Below the pieces are notes generated by a model, which made no database searches, was not told where the DNA came from, and saw only the letters and a list, made by a program, of their open reading frames with translations. A DNA stretch of 40,663 bases from Caulobacter sp. D5 (lineage in GTDB: Bacteria; Pseudomonadota; Alphaproteobacteria; Caulobacterales; Caulobacteraceae), in the NCBI RefSeq assembly GCF_003185805.1, contig NZ_QHJY01000112.1:1-40663 (forward strand). Reading direction: 5' to 3'. The number at the start of each line of letters is the position of its first letter. Position 1 is the first letter of the stretch. Shown piece by piece: positions 38,247-40,663 of this stretch. The position numbers were made by a program, and so were the translations under genes.

Positions 38247-40093
38247 GCCGCCTCCACCCCGAACTGCAGCCGCGCCAGGCGGGCGTAGAGGCCGCCGCGG
38301 GTGACCAGGTCGGCGTGGGCGCCTTCCTCGACCACGCGGCCCTCGTCCATGACCACGATGCGGTCGGCCTGCAGCACGGTGGCCAGGCGGTGGGCGATCA
38401 CCAGTGTGGTGCGCCCGCTCATGGCCGCGTCGAGGGCCTGCTGCACCAGCCGCTCGTTCTCGGCGTCCAGGGCGCTGGTGGCCTCGTCGAGCAGCAGGAT
38501 CGGGGCCTGGCGCACCAGAGCGCGGGCGATGGCCAGGCGCTGGCGCTGGCCGCCCGACAGGGTCTTGGCGCGCTCGCCCACCGGCGTGTCGAAGCCCTGG
38601 GGCAGGGCGGTGATGAAGCCCGTGGCCTGGGCGGCCTCGGCGGCGGCGCGGGCCTCCTGCTCGGTGGCGTCCTCGCGGCCGAAGCGGATGTTGTCCATGG
38701 CCGAACCCGAGAACAGCGGCGAGTCCTGGGCCACCAGGGCCATGGCCGCGCGCACCTCGGCGGGCTCGGCGTCGCGCAGGTCGACGCCGTCCAGGCGCAC
38801 CGCGCCGCCCTGAGGGTCGTAGAAGCGCAGCAGGAGGCGCAGGACGGTGCTCTTGCCCGCCCCCGAGGGACCGACCAGGGCGACGGTCTCTCCGGGCCTC
38901 ACGGTCAAGCTGAAGCCGTTGAGCGCCGGCAGGTCGGGGCGGCCGGGATAGGCGAAGGCCACGTTCTCGAAGGCGATCTCGCCGCGCACCGGCGACGGCA
39001 GGGTCCTGGGCGCTTCCGGCGGGGCGATGCCGGGGCGGGCGTTCAGCAGGTCGGAGATGCGGTCCATGGCCCCGGAGGCCTTCTGCACGTCGCCCCAGAC
39101 CTCGCCCAGGGCGCCGACCGAGCCGGCGGCCATCACCGCCAGCATGGCGAACTGGGCGAGCGTGCCCGGCGTCATCTCGCCCGACAGCACCATGCGCGCC
39201 CCGAACCACAGCAGCAGGGTCACGCCGCCGAAGGCCAGGGTCATGACCAGCACCGTCATGCCGGCCCGGGCGCGGATGCGGCGCACCGAGGCGTCGTAGG
39301 CCGTCTCCACCGCCGAACCGAACCGGCGGCCGGCCTCGCGCTCGCGCACGAAGGCCTGCACGGTGTCCAGCGCGTCCAGGCTCTCGCCGGCGTAGCCCAC
39401 CGCGTCGGCGAAGCGGTCCTGGGCGGTGACCGACAGCTTGCGCACCTTGCGGCCGACGAAGAACATCGGGGTCAGCACCACCGGCACCATCAGCACGATG
39501 AAGCCCGCCAGCTTGGGGCTGACCACGGCCATGTAGCCCAGGCCCCCGATCAGGCTGAGGGTGTTGCGCAGGGCGATCGAGGCCGAGGCCCCGACCAGCT
39601 GGTCGATCAGCGAGACGTCGGCGGTCATCCGCGACAGCACCTCGCCGGTGCGGGTCTTGAGGAAATAGGCCGGGTCCAGGGTCAGGACGTGGTCGTAGAG
39701 CGAGCGGCGCAGGTCGGCGACGACGCGCTCGCCCAGGCGCGTGACGAAGAAGAAGCGCGAGGCCGTGGCCACGGCCAGCACCAGGGCGACGGCGGCCAGG
39801 GTCAGGAAGGTGTGGTTCACCGCCCCTTCGCCGCCCTTGGCGAATCCCTTGTCGATGACGTTCTTGAACGCCCCCGTCAGGCCCAGGGTCGCGCCGGTCG
39901 AGAACAGCAGGAAGAACCCGGCGGCCAGGGCGTCGCCGATATGGCGGCGCACGAAGGGCAGCAGATGGGCGAGCGGCCGGATGTCCTTGCGGCGCGGGCG
40001 GCGGGCGGCCGATTCCGACAGGCTCTGGGCCAGTTCGGCGCCGGCGCCGGGGCGGCCTTCGACCGAAATCTCGCCGCCGTTAACGTCGCTCAT
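38243..40093 (-). CDS. ABC exporter, fused membrane and ATPase domains
   Basis: A 616-residue half-transporter that works as a homodimer. ATG at 40093 after AAGGA (a TTG upstream has no site). Six membrane helices occupy about residues 50-330, with the coupling phrase [20 protein letters not shown]. The ATPase has Walker [10 protein letters not shown] (408-416), a Q-loop VAQDSPLF, signature LSGGQRQR (513-520), Walker [13 protein letters not shown] (533 on) and switch His in AHRLATV. The order is MsbA/BmrA/LmrA-like; substrate may be lipid or drug. It faces rpmE and overlaps the short hypothetical gene at its 3' end. Confidence 0.94.
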   Translation of the reverse strand: MSDVNGGEISVEGRPGAGAELAQSLSESAARRPRRKDIRPLAHLLPFVRRHIGDALAAGFFLLFSTGATLGLTGAFKNVIDKGFAKGGEGAVNHTFLTLAAVALVLAVATASRFFFVTRLGERVVADLRRSLYDHVLTLDPAYFLKTRTGEVLSRMTADVSLIDQLVGASASIALRNTLSLIGGLGYMAVVSPKLAGFIVLMVPVVLTPMFFVGRKVRKLSVTAQDRFADAVGYAGESLDALDTVQAFVREREAGRRFGSAVETAYDASVRRIRARAGMTVLVMTLAFGGVTLLLWFGARMVLSGEMTPGTLAQFAMLAVMAAGSVGALGEVWGDVQKASGAMDRISDLLNARPGIAPPEAPRTLPSPVRGEIAFENVAFAYPGRPDLPALNGFSLTVRPGETVALVGPSGAGKSTVLRLLLRFYDPQGGAVRLDGVDLRDAEPAEVRAAMALVAQDSPLFSGSAMDNIRFGREDATEQEARAAAEAAQATGFITALPQGFDTPVGERAKTLSGGQRQRLAIARALVRQAPILLLDEATSALDAENERLVQQALDAAMSGRTTLVIAHRLATVLQADRIVVMDEGRVVEEGAHADLVTRGGLYARLARLQFGVEAA

Positions 40094-40104
40094 CAACAGG
40101 GTCC

Positions 40105-40132
40105 TTGCCAAAAACGCGCGGGTTCTTTATAG
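40105..40132 (+). promoter_or_regulatory. Probable promoter of rpmE
   Basis: TTGCCA at 40105-40110 and TTATAG at 40127-40132 are 16 bases apart, 80 bases before the rpmE ATG, in the gap with the divergent ABC exporter gene. Confidence 0.4.
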
Positions 40133-40211
40133 CCGCGCGTCTTCGAGGGCCACCCCGCACGGCGGCGCTCACTCACATTTCACGCCGCCCTCTAGTCGGT
40201 TGGACCGCCCG

Positions 40212-40439
40212 ATGAAACAAGACATTCACCCCGACTACCACTTCATCAACGTCACCCTGACCGACGGGACGAGCTACCAAACCCGCTCGACCTACGGCAA
40301 GGAAGGCGCGAACCTGGCGCTCGACATCGATCCGCGCACCCACCCGGCGTGGACCGGCGGCAACGCCCAGCTGATGGACCGCGGCGGCCGCGTCTCGCGT
40401 TTCAACGCCAAGTTCGCCGGTTTCACCGCGAAGAAGTAA
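40212..40439 (+). CDS. rpmE: 50S ribosomal protein L31
   Basis: A 75-residue L31 starting [20 protein letters not shown], then [20 protein letters not shown], then [20 protein letters not shown] and ending FAGFTAKK. The CxxC zinc site of the metal-binding form is absent, so this is the cysteine-free form that can serve when zinc is scarce or constantly, as in many alphaproteobacteria. A promoter-like pair and a terminator frame it as a single gene. Confidence 0.95.
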   Translation: MKQDIHPDYHFINVTLTDGTSYQTRSTYGKEGANLALDIDPRTHPAWTGGNAQLMDRGGRVSRFNAKFAGFTAKK

Positions 40440-40468
40440 GACCGCAAGGTCTCGCCGTAAGGGCGACG

Positions 40469-40502
40469 AAAAGCCGGCTCCGCGTTCGCGGGCCGGCTTT
40501 TT
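40469..40502 (+). terminator. Intrinsic terminator of rpmE
   Basis: AAAAGCCGGC at 40469-40478 pairs with GCCGGCTTTTT at 40492-40502, with extra pairing CGCG/CGCG inside. Confidence 0.9.
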
Positions 40503-40606
40503 CTGTATCTGGACCCCAGATCCTCCTCTGGGGGGGCGTTTTCAGCCGCCGCAGCGCCGGCCTTTTTTCCCGTAAAATCCCCGCGAAAGCGGGTTTCGCA
40601 CCGGAT

Positions 40607-40663
40607 CCCTCTCCCCTTGCGGGAGAGGTTGGCCCTGCGGAGCAGGGTCGGGTGAGGGGTCTC
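40607..40663. repeat. Family E repeat, left arm, cut by window edge
   Basis: CCCTCTCCCCTTGCGGGAGAGG, then a GGCCCTGCGGAGCAGGGTC stem and TGAGGGGTCTC, nearly the same as the left arm at 34024. Nothing gene-like lies between 40503 and the edge. Confidence 0.8.

Noticed and set aside
37358-40132. 924-residue plus-strand frame across GDPD, the short gene and the ABC exporter
   Set aside because: It crosses three supported genes in other frames and contains no domain; it is a chance frame in GC-rich sequence.

Overview
The window is about 40.7 kb of very GC-rich DNA with strong G/C third-position bias, and it reads as an alphaproteobacterial chromosome, most likely Caulobacter or a close relative. 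The basis is the mix of gene families: a TonB-dependent receptor with a VVVTGSRI box, aerobic CobT, small UrcA-like secreted proteins, an ECF41 sigma factor, short Cys-free L28 and L31, and a sigma-54 promoter of the Caulobacter flagellar type. Many intergenic palindromic repeats also fit. The species assignment is inference. I saw no tRNA, rRNA, CRISPR array, transposase or prophage gene.

Layout. 1-5.5 kb (minus strand): a truncated unknown gene, two tandem DUF4139 proteins, msrA, a translationally coupled pair of small ACT-like proteins and a possible 46-residue membrane protein. 5.6-11.6 kb: a thiolase divergent from an HxlR regulator, an orphan MbtH-like protein, a DUF3617 protein, rpmB, an AraC/GyrI-like regulator and two tandem small secreted UrcA-like proteins. 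11.6-21.1 kb: a TonB-dependent receptor behind an unusually AT-rich leader, a small membrane protein, a phytase/esterase-like lipoprotein overlapping cobT, a DUF1328 membrane peptide, a DUF3089 hydrolase and an exported intradiol dioxygenase.

21.4-30.2 kb is the most striking block. A minus-strand operon flgD-flgE-(flgN-like)-flgK-flgL faces away from a plus-strand set flagellin-fliD-fliS, followed by an ECF sigma gene and a small overlapping partner gene. Together these encode hook cap, hook, junction proteins, filament, filament cap and two candidate chaperones. No basal body, motor or export gene is present. The exported proteins lack cysteine, are Ser/Thr/Asp-rich and are poor in Lys/Arg. 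The two operons share an inverted 19-20 bp box in their common 323-bp promoter region. The ECF sigma gene has an exact match to the sigma-54 consensus TGGCACG-N4-TTGC. My inference is a self-contained second hook-and-filament module with its own regulatory layer, exported through a flagellar machine encoded elsewhere.

30.3-40.7 kb: an LprI-like protein, a Crp/Fnr (FixK-like) regulator with an FNR-shaped palindrome upstream, bfd-bfr iron storage with a Fur-like box, thiE, a small secreted protein, an ECF41 sigma factor with no visible partner gene, a third small secreted protein, an inositol-monophosphatase-family enzyme, an exported glycerophosphodiester phosphodiesterase, a short unknown gene, an ABC exporter and rpmE. 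At least five families of intergenic palindromic repeats punctuate the window; one copy appears to supply the ribosome binding site of a gene.
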